Under the pieces are notes generated by a model. The model saw nothing but the letters and a program-made list of their open reading frames with translations, had not been told where the DNA came from and did not search any database. Positions 45,602 through 54,146 of a stretch of DNA of 64,000 nt are shown in pieces. The stretch's first letter is position 1. Each line of letters opens with the position of its first letter. The DNA lies in the NCBI GenBank assembly GCA_031261175.1, contig JAISJW010000028.1:1-64000 (forward strand), given 5' to 3'. The DNA comes from Lactobacillales bacterium (lineage in GTDB: Bacteria > Bacillota > Bacilli > Lactobacillales > Streptococcaceae). The translations under genes and the position numbers were made by a program.

Positions 45602-45857
45602 GATCAACTTCACTGAAACTTTTTCTAAAAGCTTTGGGAAGTTGACGAAAATTGAAAGAGATAGAATTGAAAAGAAACTTGAAATATTAGTAATAAATCC
45701 ATTTCATCCTTCTTTAAGAACAAAGAAATTAAAAGGACACGACGGAAAGTTCGAATTTAGTGTTAATATGGATATTAGGGTTATTTGGGAATATAGAGGT
45801 GATACGATATTGCTGATGCTTGATGTAGGACATCATGGAATTTTAGATAGATATTAG
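45591..45857 (+). CDS. RelE/ParE-superfamily toxin
   Basis: 88 residues: INFTETFSKSFGKLTKIERDRIEKKLEILVINPFHPSLRTKKLKG and FSVNMDIRVIWEYRGDTILLMLDVGHHGILDRY, the order of helices and strands of YafQ/RelE-like ribosome-dependent mRNases. Pairs with the AbrB-type antitoxin upstream. GGAGGAAA precedes the ATG. RelE-type toxins are known with AbrB-type antitoxins. Confidence 0.88.
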   Translation: MGYKINFTETFSKSFGKLTKIERDRIEKKLEILVINPFHPSLRTKKLKGHDGKFEFSVNMDIRVIWEYRGDTILLMLDVGHHGILDRY

Positions 45858-45938
45858 GTCTTGTAATGCTTCTATAAAATTTACGACACGTTGGGGCGTA
45901 AAGGACAGTTGTAAAAATATTAAGACGCCATTCACGAT

Positions 45939-45967
45939 TTGTGAACAGCGTAGAAAAGTAGTATAAT
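45939..45967 (+). promoter_or_regulatory. Promoter of the type I toxin RNA
   Basis: TTGTGA (45939-45944), 17-base spacer, TATAAT (45962-45967). The RNA would start near 45974. Confidence 0.7.
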
Positions 45968-46019
45968 ATATATAATGAAAAGTTAATGGACGGTGCTAAT
46001 ACGATTGAAGGGGGTGTGG

Positions 46020-46094
46020 TTGACCTTAGCGATTGAGCTTGCGAAGCAAGCGAAGAGCTTAGGGAAACCTATGCGTAGCGCAGCGAAGCTGTGA
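46020..46094 (+). CDS. 24-codon leader ORF in the toxin RNA
   Basis: TTG 46020 follows the strong ribosome binding site GAAGGGGG at 5 bases and reads 24 codons, beginning MTLAIELAKQAKSLGK and ending SAAKL, before TGA. Its translation would run through a region full of small stems (CTTGCgaaGCAAG). It may couple or regulate translation of the hydrophobic peptide 40 bases downstream. No known family. Confidence 0.4.
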   Translation: MTLAIELAKQAKSLGKPMRSAAKL

Positions 46095-46134
46095 TGCCTA
46101 TGGGTATCGTGTTTCTGGAAAGGTGTTAGCCAAG

Positions 46135-46215
46135 TTGACTACAAGTCAGTTGCTAGAATTACTGCTGATAATCATTGCGATTATCGGTTTAAGTAACAAA
46201 AAGCATGATAAATAG
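46135..46215 (+). CDS. Candidate type I (Fst/holin-like) membrane toxin, about 26 residues
   Basis: TTG 46135 is preceded by AAAGGTG at a normal 9 bases. The peptide begins MTTSQLLELLL, continues as an unbroken hydrophobic stretch (LLLIIIAIIGL) and ends in a charged tail, SNKKHDK. This is the layout of small type I toxins of Firmicutes. GTG 46123 is an alternative start adding four residues. The ORF is followed directly by a strong hairpin and a convergent promoter for an antisense RNA. The peptide itself is clear; toxicity is inferred. Confidence 0.6.
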   Translation: MTTSQLLELLLIIIAIIGLSNKKHDK

Positions 46216-46331
46216 ACAATAGCCCCCGCCCTAAACTTTGCGTGTTTAGCGGGGACTATTGTTTCCAAAAACAGCACCGTCTTTTAAACGGTTCACTAGG
46301 GGCAGGTGAAGGTGACACTTCATCTGCTTCT
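46205..46331 (-). ncRNA. Candidate antisense RNA to the type I toxin
   Basis: On the - strand TTGCCA (46366-46361), an 18-base spacer and TATAAT (46342-46337, with TGt before it) make a good promoter. The RNA would run about 125 bases through the shared terminator and overlap the 3' end of the toxin RNA. The 9-mer GACGGTGCT occurs near the 5' end of both RNAs (45988 on + and 46282 on -), so the toxin RNA could also pair its 5' end with its own read-through 3' end. Confidence 0.5.
46216..46262. terminator. Bidirectional terminator of toxin RNA and antisense RNA
   Basis: CAATAGccCCCGCccTAAAC and GTTTAGCGGGGaCTATTG pair around TTTGC. It starts right after the toxin stop codon. Confidence 0.75.
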
Positions 46332-46480
46332 TTTATATTATAACAAAAACTATTATAATATGGCAAGGATTAAAAAAATGCTAAATATTTTATAGCGCGA
46401 AAATAATGTACATTATAACAATTTTAGTTACTTCTTGATAGAAGTAACTAGTTTAGTGGTGCAGTAAAAAGGAGCGTATT

Positions 46481-46768
46481 ATGAGCGAAAAATTTAAAAC
46501 ACTTTTTTTGTTAACATTGATGATTTTGTGCATATTAGTTGTTGCGGGATGCGGAAATAAATTAGGAGATAAAGTCGAAGTAGAGCAATATAGAGATAAT
46601 TTGCAAGATAAAATAGACTCTTGTCAGGAAAACCTTGATGAACTATTTGATGAATTCAAGGCAAGAGAAATCAATTTTGACGAATATGCTACTAAACGCG
46701 AACATTATGCGGATGAAAAACAAAAGTATCAAGATAAATTAGACTCTTTAGATGAAGAGGATGAATAA
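46481..46768 (+). CDS. Small lipoprotein, unknown function
   Basis: 95 residues. Signal peptide with lipobox VVAGC (about 21-25), so the mature protein is lipid-anchored from Cys25. The rest is strongly charged and predicted helical/coiled-coil (YRDNLQDKIDSCQENLDELFDEF...). AAAAGGAGCG precedes the ATG. No family recognised. Confidence 0.75.
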   Translation: MSEKFKTLFLLTLMILCILVVAGCGNKLGDKVEVEQYRDNLQDKIDSCQENLDELFDEFKAREINFDEYATKREHYADEKQKYQDKLDSLDEEDE

Positions 46769-46804
46769 TAGCTAACTAGCTTATAGTATGTTGAAGGAGA
46801 TAAT

Positions 46805-47401
46805 GTGGAGTTTGCACAAAGCTATGAATGTATGATTGAAAAGATATCGATAAAAAAGCAAAAAGGTGAACTTAATGATATTGCGATATTATTTTTAAAT
46901 CCCAAGACCGATGCGAATTTAGCAAAAGAGTTATTTCCTAATTTACCAACGCTTAATTCGCGATCTAAGAAAAAGGCGGATATTTATTTTCCAGGTTATT
47001 CAGATAGGAGCAGTGAAATATCTACATTAATCGCTGATGGTGAGCTGATTAATGGAAAACAATGGTATTTCAATCAAAAACAGTATTTGGAATTCGCAGA
47101 AAGATTTTCAGAAATAGTGGGCAAAGAGGTTTATGACCCATTGATTGTATTATTAATTGGTGAAGAAACGGCATACTTAATTAAGGCGATTTCGTTAGAA
47201 GAAATAATTGATGAGAGATACACATTATCAAATTTTTTGAAAGAATATATTGAGGCTACTAAATTGGAGAACTCAATTGACCGCGCAATTGATAATATAT
47301 TGAGAAAAAGAAAAATTATTAGATTTGGAAAAAAATTAAATTCAATTGTAATGAATTATGGCTCAATTGCATTTAATGTAGGCGGTCTAATATTGAAATA
47401 G
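46805..47401 (+). CDS. Hypothetical protein (198 residues)
   Basis: GTG 46805 follows GAAGGAGAT. The protein starts MEFAQSYECMIEKISIKKQK, is charged and soluble for about 170 residues, and ends in a mildly hydrophobic stretch, SIAFNVGGLIL. No motif that I recognise. It is AT-rich, follows the lipoprotein by 36 bases and probably shares its transcript. Part of the AT-rich toxin-antitoxin block. Confidence 0.65.
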   Translation: MEFAQSYECMIEKISIKKQKGELNDIAILFLNPKTDANLAKELFPNLPTLNSRSKKKADIYFPGYSDRSSEISTLIADGELINGKQWYFNQKQYLEFAERFSEIVGKEVYDPLIVLLIGEETAYLIKAISLEEIIDERYTLSNFLKEYIEATKLENSIDRAIDNILRKRKIIRFGKKLNSIVMNYGSIAFNVGGLILK

Positions 47402-47456
47402 TTGCAATGGTAGATAAAAAACCTTACAAAAGTCCTACAAGGGCTTTTTATTTGGG

Positions 47457-48398
47457 CTAAATATATTCGGGATCGTAGTCGTCTTCTTCGATGAAGATGT
47501 AGACAGTCTCGTCGGAAAAGTATGCACGGATTTGCGCTTCGAGGTCATTGATAATATCAGCGTTCGAACAAGACTCAGTTTCGATGTCGAGTTTTAGGGC
47601 GATGAGTAAAGTTTCAGGGCCTAGGTAAGAAGTTTTGATATTCAGGACGTGGGCGACTTCGGGTTTACTTGCCAAGATTTCGTTGATTTTCGCGAGGTCA
47701 CCCGATGATAGCGATTCGCCGAGAATTAGTGAGTGGAATTCAACGGCGAGGATGATGGCGATGCCGAGAAGCAGGATGCCGATGCCGAGACCGCCGAGCG
47801 CGTCGAAGATTGCGTTTCCGGTGATGAGGGTCAGCGTAACGCCTGTGAGACCGATGAGACAGCCGATGACGGCAGCGAGGTCTTCGAGGATGCAGACAAT
47901 CAGCTCAGCGATGGTCGTGTTGTGGATGAATTGCCACAGGGATTCGCCGGGTTTGCGGTGCGATTTTGCGAGTTTGAAATCGACCTGCAGCGAGATGAAT
48001 TCGACCACGCCGGAGAACGCCAAAAGGACGATTGGCAGGATCATGTCTTTCGGGTTGACGTGCGAGCCGAGATGGTGCAGTTTTTCGACGGATTCCATGA
48101 TGCCGTAAAGCCCACCGATTGAAAATAGTAGGACGCTGACGATGAAGGCGAAGAAGTATTTATCGCGTCCGTAACCGAAGTTGTGTTTTTCGCTTGAGGC
48201 GCGGGCGGCCGATTTGTCGCCGATGAAGAGCAGCGCTTGGTCGGTCACGTCGACGAAGGAGTGAATTGCCTCGTTGATGATCGACTGCGATCCGCTGATG
48301 AAGCCGACGATGGTCTTCATGATAGCGATGATGAGGTTGGCGATGAGGGCGGACAGGACCGCGAGCATCGGGTTGGATTTTTTCTCTTCTGTGGGCAT
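47457..48398 (-). CDS. Cation diffusion facilitator (CDF) transporter
   Basis: 313 residues, about five or six membrane spans and a C-terminal cytoplasmic domain of about 85 residues. Span II has the metal motif NEAIHSFVDVTDQ (His and Asp), followed by HNFGYGRDKYFFAF, as in CDF exporters of zinc, iron or manganese. The - strand ribosome binding site CAAGGAG precedes ATG 48398. The exact metal cannot be told. Confidence 0.9.
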   Translation of the reverse strand: MPTEEKKSNPMLAVLSALIANLIIAIMKTIVGFISGSQSIINEAIHSFVDVTDQALLFIGDKSAARASSEKHNFGYGRDKYFFAFIVSVLLFSIGGLYGIMESVEKLHHLGSHVNPKDMILPIVLLAFSGVVEFISLQVDFKLAKSHRKPGESLWQFIHNTTIAELIVCILEDLAAVIGCLIGLTGVTLTLITGNAIFDALGGLGIGILLLGIAIILAVEFHSLILGESLSSGDLAKINEILASKPEVAHVLNIKTSYLGPETLLIALKLDIETESCSNADIINDLEAQIRAYFSDETVYIFIEEDDYDPEYI

Positions 48399-48444
48399 TG
48401 TGTGGACTCCTTGAAATGTGATTTAAATAATTATAGCACGGAAA

Positions 48445-48575
48445 GTGGCCCCGAAATGACATGTTTTTAAAATTTTGCCCCTTTTTTGTTACGAAAGGGC
48501 TATTGTAAAATCTATATTAGCCCTTTCATGACAAAAAAGGGGTGTTTTTCGAAAAACGTGTCGTTTAAGGGCTAT
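48445..48575. repeat. Nested inverted-repeat element, family A copy 4
   Basis: Outer arms GGCCCCGAAATGACATGTTT and AACGTGTCGTTTAAGGGC. Inside, CCCCTTTTTTG/CAAAAAAGGGG and GAAAGGGCTA/TAGCCCTTTC form the inner hairpin with an AT loop like that of copy 1 (TGTAAAATCTATA). A further imperfect inverted repeat with AATGTAGCC and GGGCTACATT follows at 48597-48661. Confidence 0.7.
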
Positions 48576-48707
48576 TTTGGGAGTGGATAGAAGCAGAATG
48601 TAGCCTTAGTGACGAAAATTTGCCCAAAAACAGCGATTTTTCCGCACCAGGGCTACATTTTAAATCTATAAAGGGTTTTACTTGCCAAAAAGAGCTTAAA
48701 CTTTCTA

Positions 48708-48744
48708 TAAAAACGCTTTCATAGCGCGCGCGAAGTGTTATAAT
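48708..48744 (+). promoter_or_regulatory. Promoter of the aldose epimerase gene with candidate cre site
   Basis: TAAAAACGCTTTCA (48708-48721) matches the CcpA cre consensus at 13 of 14 positions and overlaps the likely -35; the -10 is TGtTATAAT (48736-48744). Confidence 0.5.
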
Positions 48745-48773
48745 TTACTAAATTACACAAGAGAGGTTAAAAT

Positions 48774-49685
48774 ATGACTACATTTCAAAGAGGTTTGGCG
48801 GGCCTGCAATTTCCGCTGACACACACGACGACGTCTGGCGTTAAGCACGAGGCGACCATAGTTTCGATCGGGGCGAGTCTGCGCGAATACAAGGTTGATG
48901 GCGTTGACGTCGTGATTCCTTACGCTGCTGACGAGTTCACGCCGGTTTTCTCGGGCATCGTACTTTTCCCGTGGCCGAATCGCCTGGAGGACGGCCTGTT
49001 CGAGTTCGAGGGGACGACCGTTCAGGTTCCGATCAACGAGATCGACAACAACAATCAGCTGCACAGTTTCTCGGAGAATTACGAGTTCGAGTGCCTTGAC
49101 TATCAGGAAAATCTGGTGACGCTGGCCTTGACGCTTCCTTACACGCGCTTTTACCCTTACGAAATCCGCGTTGTCATCACGTATTCATTGGACGACGAAG
49201 GCCTGAAAGTGCACACAAAAGCGCAAAACGTAGGCAAGTCAAACGCGCCCTTCGGGCTGGGCTGGCATCCGGTGTTCAGCTACGGCGGATCACGTGAAGA
49301 AGCTATTTTGACACTTCCGTCAGAAACGCACGTGACGGTGAATGACCGCATGCTTCCAACGGGCGAAGTTCCGGTTGAACCGTATTACGATTTCCGCACT
49401 GCGCGCGCGATTGGCGACACTAATTTAGACGACGCTTTCCTTGATTTCACAACGCACGAAGTGACTTTAGAACGTATCGACAACCACACGACGACTGTCT
49501 ATTCGGGCGAAGAATATCCGGCTTGGCAATTATGCACAATCGACGGAATCGGCAGCAAGAACGAAAAGGGAATCTTCATCGAACCTTGCACTTGCTACGC
49601 TAACGCATTCAAAACAGGACGCTTCCTAATTGCGCTAAAACCAAGCGAAACTCGCGAATTCAATTGGGGCATAAAATTTAAATAG
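48774..49685 (+). CDS. Aldose 1-epimerase family protein
   Basis: 303 residues. Interconverts sugar anomers. Family marks are GASLREYKVDGVDVV, PWPNRLEDGLFEFEG, the catalytic His in NNQLHSF and GLGWHPVFS, and EPCTC near the end with the catalytic Glu region. It is nearer the GalM/YihR-like group than a strict galactose mutarotase. GAGAGGTT precedes the ATG. It stands alone between hairpin-rich regions. Confidence 0.88.
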   Translation: MTTFQRGLAGLQFPLTHTTTSGVKHEATIVSIGASLREYKVDGVDVVIPYAADEFTPVFSGIVLFPWPNRLEDGLFEFEGTTVQVPINEIDNNNQLHSFSENYEFECLDYQENLVTLALTLPYTRFYPYEIRVVITYSLDDEGLKVHTKAQNVGKSNAPFGLGWHPVFSYGGSREEAILTLPSETHVTVNDRMLPTGEVPVEPYYDFRTARAIGDTNLDDAFLDFTTHEVTLERIDNHTTTVYSGEEYPAWQLCTIDGIGSKNEKGIFIEPCTCYANAFKTGRFLIALKPSETREFNWGIKFK

Positions 49686-49690
49686 AATCA

Positions 49691-49721
49691 TTGCCAGATT
49701 TCTTTGAAATCTGGTTTTTTT
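49691..49721 (+). terminator. Intrinsic terminator of the aldose epimerase gene
   Basis: CCAGATTTctttgAAATCTGG followed by TTTTTTTT. Confidence 0.85.
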
Positions 49722-49750
49722 TCGCCCCGAAATATGTTAAAATTAGCCCT

Positions 49751-51892
49751 ATGAATGAAAAAATTATTAAGCTCACTCATGATGAGCTCAAAACCTATAA
49801 ACTAAGCCAAATCGAGAACGTCATCACCTTGACCGAAGAGGGCTCGACAATTCCCTTCATCGCCCGCTACCGCAAGGAAAAAACGCAAAACCTCGACGAG
49901 GTAGAGATCAACGACATCGTCGAACGTTACAACTACCTGACCAACCTCGAAAAGCAAAAAGAGGACATCGTCCGCAAAATCGACGAACAGGGCAAGTTAA
50001 GCCCGGAACTCACTGCGGCAATTGAAAAGGCGTCAAAACTCACTGAACTCGAAGACATCTATCGCCCTTACAAACAAAAACGTTTGACAAAGGCGGTCAT
50101 CGCCAAAAACAACGGGCTAGAACCGTTAGCGCTTTGGATTTTAAAACAGGACAACTTGGCAAGTCTAGACACCGAGGCGGCTAAATATTTGAACGACGAA
50201 ATCGCAGATATCGAGGCGGCTAAAGCCGGCGCGCATGAAATCATCGCGGAAATCGTCAGTGATGAAAGTAAATATCGTTCGTTTATTCGTAATTATTTAG
50301 CGCTGAATGCGCAGGTTGAAACTAGCGTGAAAAAAGACGCGGTCGACGAGAAAAAAGTTTACGAAATTTATTATGATTTCGTCTCTCCTTATCAAAAACT
50401 TCAACCACACCAAATGCTTGCGATTACGCGCGCCGAAAAAGAGGGTGTGATTAAACTTAATGTTACGACCGATAACGAACCGATTGAAAATTATTTCAAA
50501 GGGCAGTTAAACGCAAACGAATTCGTTTTAGCGGCAGCTTTAGATGCGTATAAACGCTTCATCTTCCCGGCGATTGAGCGCGAGTTGATGGGCGAAAAAT
50601 TAGAAATTTCGGAAGAGTCAGCGATTGATACTTTCGCACTTAACTTGAAAAACTTACTTTTAATCGCGCCACTTAAAAATAAAATTATTTTAGGTTTCGA
50701 CCCAGCCTTCCGCACAGGTTGTAAACTAGCCATCATCAACGAAAACTCGAAAGTTCTAGCGATCGATAAAATCTATCCGCACGTTGGCGTTAGCGACGCG
50801 CAGCGCGCTAAGGCTGAACCTAAATTTATCGATTTGCTCAAAAAATATAATGTCGATATCATCGCAATCGGAAACGGAACAGCATCCCGCGAATCAATCG
50901 AATTCGTCGCAAACGCCGTCAAAAAACTCGACCGCGAAGTTTTATTTACGGTTGTCAATGAAGCCGGAGCATCAGTTTATTCAGCGAGCGAAAACGCCCG
51001 TAAAGAATTCCCTGACCTTCAAGTCGAAGAGCGAAGTGCCGTAAGTATCGCACGCCGCCTTCAAGATCCGTTAGCCGAACTTGTAAAAATCGAACCAAAA
51101 GCCGTCGGCGTTGGACTTTACCAACACGACGTCAATCAAAAACGCTTGGGCGAAAAACTCGACTTCGTCGTTTCAACGGCTGTAAATGCAGTCGGCGTTG
51201 ATGTCAATACAGCCTCGGCTGAACTTCTAAGCTACGTTTCAGGAATGAATAAAACGAGTGCGACCAACCTAATCGAACTAAGAGATGAACTCGGCGGTTT
51301 CACTAAACGCACCCAACTCAAAAAGACGAAACGTTTCGGAGAAAAGAGCTACGAACAAGCGGTTGGATTCCTCCGCATCATGGACGGAAAAGACATCCTT
51401 GATGCGACGAGCATCCACCCGGAAAGTTATAAAATCGCTAAAGAAATCCTAAAAGAGGCAAGTGTAAAACCTGAAGAGCTCGGCACGCCTGAAGCGAAAG
51501 CAAAACTCGAAGCGCTGAAACGTGATGCGTTAATTGCCAAAATGGAAGTCGGCGAATTTACGCTTGATGAAATCATCCAAGCGCTAAATAATCCTAAAAA
51601 AGATGTCCGCGCGAACTTAGCCGGAGCACTTCTGAGAAGCGACGTTCTGAAAATGGAAGACCTTAAACCAGGAATGAAATTAACGGGCACAATCCGCAAC
51701 GTAATTGCCTTCGGAGCTTTCGTCGATATCGGCGTGAAGGAAGACGGACTGGTGCACATCAGTAAACTCAGCAATAAATTTGTCAAAGAACCTAGCGACG
51801 TAGTCAAGGTCGGCGATATCGTCGACGTTTGGGTGATCGACGTCGACTTAAACCGCAAACGTATTTCACTAAGTATGGTAGGAGAAAAATAG
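49751..51892 (+). CDS. tex: RNA-binding transcription accessory protein Tex
   Basis: 713 residues: N-terminal helical part (SQIENVITLTEEGSTIPFIARYRKE), YqgF-like domain (ILGFDPAFRTGCKLA), helix-hairpin-helix repeats (VGVDVNTASAELLSYVSGM) and a C-terminal S1 domain (LKPGMKLTGTIRNVIAFGAFVDIG). ATG 49751 fits the usual Tex start; the longer reading from 49691 runs through a terminator. No ribosome binding site is visible, and an AT-rich -10-like sequence ends about 10 bases before the ATG, so the transcript may have a very short leader. Confidence 0.94.
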   Translation: MNEKIIKLTHDELKTYKLSQIENVITLTEEGSTIPFIARYRKEKTQNLDEVEINDIVERYNYLTNLEKQKEDIVRKIDEQGKLSPELTAAIEKASKLTELEDIYRPYKQKRLTKAVIAKNNGLEPLALWILKQDNLASLDTEAAKYLNDEIADIEAAKAGAHEIIAEIVSDESKYRSFIRNYLALNAQVETSVKKDAVDEKKVYEIYYDFVSPYQKLQPHQMLAITRAEKEGVIKLNVTTDNEPIENYFKGQLNANEFVLAAALDAYKRFIFPAIERELMGEKLEISEESAIDTFALNLKNLLLIAPLKNKIILGFDPAFRTGCKLAIINENSKVLAIDKIYPHVGVSDAQRAKAEPKFIDLLKKYNVDIIAIGNGTASRESIEFVANAVKKLDREVLFTVVNEAGASVYSASENARKEFPDLQVEERSAVSIARRLQDPLAELVKIEPKAVGVGLYQHDVNQKRLGEKLDFVVSTAVNAVGVDVNTASAELLSYVSGMNKTSATNLIELRDELGGFTKRTQLKKTKRFGEKSYEQAVGFLRIMDGKDILDATSIHPESYKIAKEILKEASVKPEELGTPEAKAKLEALKRDALIAKMEVGEFTLDEIIQALNNPKKDVRANLAGALLRSDVLKMEDLKPGMKLTGTIRNVIAFGAFVDIGVKEDGLVHISKLSNKFVKEPSDVVKVGDIVDVWVIDVDLNRKRISLSMVGEK

Positions 51893-52401
51893 TGGCAACT
51901 AAACAACAGAACTGGGAAAACTTCAACGAGAAGAAAGACACAGTCTACGATGATGCGAAATTGCAAAAAAAGGTTGAGGAAGTTTCGCTCGAAGCTTTCG
52001 GGAAACCGTTTGAGCACAGAGCAAGATTCAACACGCGCCTGCAAACTTCTGGGGGTCGCTTGATTCTCTCAACGAGCGACATTGAAATCAATCCGAAATC
52101 GTTCACGACTCACGGTGAAAGCGAACTTATCGCCATCATCAAGCACGAGTTGACGCATTACCACTTGCACCAGCAGGATATCAAGCACACGCACGCTTCT
52201 CCTGAGTTCAAAGAGCTGCTTGACGAAGTTGGCGGAACGCGCTATTCGAAAGCCGTCAAAGCAGCATCCGGCGTGGTGCACGTCTACCAATGTACGAAGT
52301 GTGACACGGTCTACCACCGTCAACGCAAAATCGATTTGAACAAATATTTATGCGGGAACTGCAAGCGCAAGCTGCGTTTCCTTAGAACAGAAGGTATTTA
52401 A
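51892..52401 (+). CDS. SprT-like zinc metalloprotease-fold protein
   Basis: 169 residues. IIKHELTHYHLHQQ carries HExxH, and CTKC...CGNC near the C-terminus is a zinc ribbon, as in the SprT-like proteins of Bacilli. GTG 51892 overlaps the last base of the tex stop, with GGAG 8 bases before it. The function in Firmicutes is unknown. It begins the sprT-nrdR-dnaB-dnaI run. Confidence 0.88.
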   Translation: MATKQQNWENFNEKKDTVYDDAKLQKKVEEVSLEAFGKPFEHRARFNTRLQTSGGRLILSTSDIEINPKSFTTHGESELIAIIKHELTHYHLHQQDIKHTHASPEFKELLDEVGGTRYSKAVKAASGVVHVYQCTKCDTVYHRQRKIDLNKYLCGNCKRKLRFLRTEGI

Positions 52402-52872
52402 ATGAGATGTCCATTATGTAATAGTGCCGATATCAACGTTAAGGATTCGCGTGGTCTCGCTGACCAAAACGCCATCCGCCGGCGCCGCGAGTGCAATACT
52501 TGTGGCCATCGCTTCACAACGTTTGAGCGCATTGAAACAGCGACGATGTTAGTCGTCAAAAAGACCGGCGAGCGTGCTCCGTTCGACCGCGACAAAATCC
52601 TGCGCGGGATTGTCCGCTCGGCTGAGAAACGTCCGATTCCATTAAACGAAATCGAGACGGCCGTCGACAACGTCGTGAAAAAAGTTTATGAGGTCGGCGA
52701 GAACGAAATCGCGACTGAGCGCATCGGCGACTTCGTGATGGAAGAGCTGATCGACCTCGACGAAATCACCTACATTCGCTTTGCGAGCGTGTATCGCCAG
52801 TTCAAAGACATGACCGTCTTCCTGCAGGAACTTCAGGATGTGGTCGACAAGGTCAACAAAGATAAAAAATAA
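52402..52872 (+). CDS. nrdR: Transcriptional repressor NrdR
   Basis: 156 residues: N-terminal zinc ribbon MRCPLC...CNTCGHRFTTFE and an ATP-cone domain (VVKKTGERAPFDRDKILRGI). It represses ribonucleotide reductase genes according to dATP/ATP. It starts at the base after the upstream stop. nrdR-dnaB-dnaI is the standard order in Bacilli. Confidence 0.96.
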   Translation: MRCPLCNSADINVKDSRGLADQNAIRRRRECNTCGHRFTTFERIETATMLVVKKTGERAPFDRDKILRGIVRSAEKRPIPLNEIETAVDNVVKKVYEVGENEIATERIGDFVMEELIDLDEITYIRFASVYRQFKDMTVFLQELQDVVDKVNKDKK

Positions 52873-52892
52873 AGAAAGGATGTGAGAAATAA

Positions 52893-54143
52893 GTGACGCC
52901 ATTAACAAACTTTTACCTCGTCCGCGCCGCCAGTCTATCCGACGACGACCGCGAACTCCTGACGCAAGCCTACCTACCAATCATCGGCGCACTTAGCGTC
53001 AACCTCTACATGCTTTTCTACGCAAATTCGAAGAGCGGGCAAGTCTGCGCGGCTACGCCTGCGAAACTGCTCGGGCAATTAAATACCGATTTTAAAAACT
53101 TTGAAACCGGACAAAAATTACTCGAAGGTTTAGGGTTGCTCGACTCTTACGAGTTTGAAAACGAAATTTATTTTGAATTAAAACGTCCCTTAGCATCCAA
53201 CGTTTTCTTCGCTAATCCAGTATTGAGCGTGATGTTGTATGAGGCAGTAGGCGAAGTTGTCTACGAAGATTTAATCAAAAAATTTGTTAATAATCCTTTA
53301 TTTAATTATCGTGTGGGAACGAAGACGACCCTTAGATTTGATGAAGTATTCTCGATGGCACGTGAACGATTTGATTTTTATAAAACGAAAATTAAATTAA
53401 GCGAAGAAACACCAGTCGGGGCTGATCTTAAAATCGAAAAAGTTTTAGATTTTAATTTATTAAATGAAATAATTAAATCATATCAAGTCGCTTTGACGCC
53501 TGAAATCTGCACGGAAATAAATGCGTTAGCGAGATTTTACGCCATTGATGAAATCACGGTGGGCCGGATTTTACCGCACGCGATTCAAAATCACGAAATT
53601 GATCTCAAAAAATTAAAACGATTAATTCACCAAATGAGCGAAAGCCATAAACCAAAAGAAAAACCGCAAGGCGAAATCAACCAGGACGGACTTGCCCCCG
53701 GTGAGATTCATCTCGCCAACGAGGCGCGCAAGTGTGCGCCGTATGTGTTTATGACGGCGATTAAGAAACAGAATAACGGGATGGTTTCGGCGAACGAAAA
53801 ATACACGATTGAAAATGTGCTGAAAAATTCGGCGCTGACGAGCGAAGTCGTGAATATTATGATTTATTACATCCTCGTGATGAAAGAAAATACCGTAATT
53901 AATTCGAAGTTTGTCGACGTTATCGCAAACGGACTGTTGAAGGCGAAGGCTGCGACGGCTGAAGACGCGATTCGATATTTTAAAAATTACAATATCGAAA
54001 GTGCGAAACGGCAGGCTCCGCGCAAACCGCGCAACAACGCGCAGGCGGAGAAAATTCCTGAGCATTTAGAAAACGTGAAAACCGAGAACAAACTTGATGC
54101 GGCGGCCGAAGAGGCGCTGCGCAAACAATTGGAGAACCTATAA
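52893..54143 (+). CDS. dnaB: Replication initiation and membrane attachment protein DnaB
   Basis: 416 residues, GTG start with GAAAGGATGTG. Helps load the replicative helicase with DnaD and DnaI. The C-terminal half has the DnaB/DnaD pattern (YTIENVLKNSALTSEVVNIMIYYILVM...NGLLKAKAATAEDAIRYFK). Firmicutes-specific and followed by dnaI. Confidence 0.92.
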   Translation: MTPLTNFYLVRAASLSDDDRELLTQAYLPIIGALSVNLYMLFYANSKSGQVCAATPAKLLGQLNTDFKNFETGQKLLEGLGLLDSYEFENEIYFELKRPLASNVFFANPVLSVMLYEAVGEVVYEDLIKKFVNNPLFNYRVGTKTTLRFDEVFSMARERFDFYKTKIKLSEETPVGADLKIEKVLDFNLLNEIIKSYQVALTPEICTEINALARFYAIDEITVGRILPHAIQNHEIDLKKLKRLIHQMSESHKPKEKPQGEINQDGLAPGEIHLANEARKCAPYVFMTAIKKQNNGMVSANEKYTIENVLKNSALTSEVVNIMIYYILVMKENTVINSKFVDVIANGLLKAKAATAEDAIRYFKNYNIESAKRQAPRKPRNNAQAEKIPEHLENVKTENKLDAAAEEALRKQLENL

Positions 54144-54146
54144 GAG

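Noticed and set aside
46063..46122. N-terminal extension of the candidate type I toxin to the upstream stop
   Set aside because: The frame is open but contains no start codon with a ribosome binding site, and the added residues are read from structured leader sequence.
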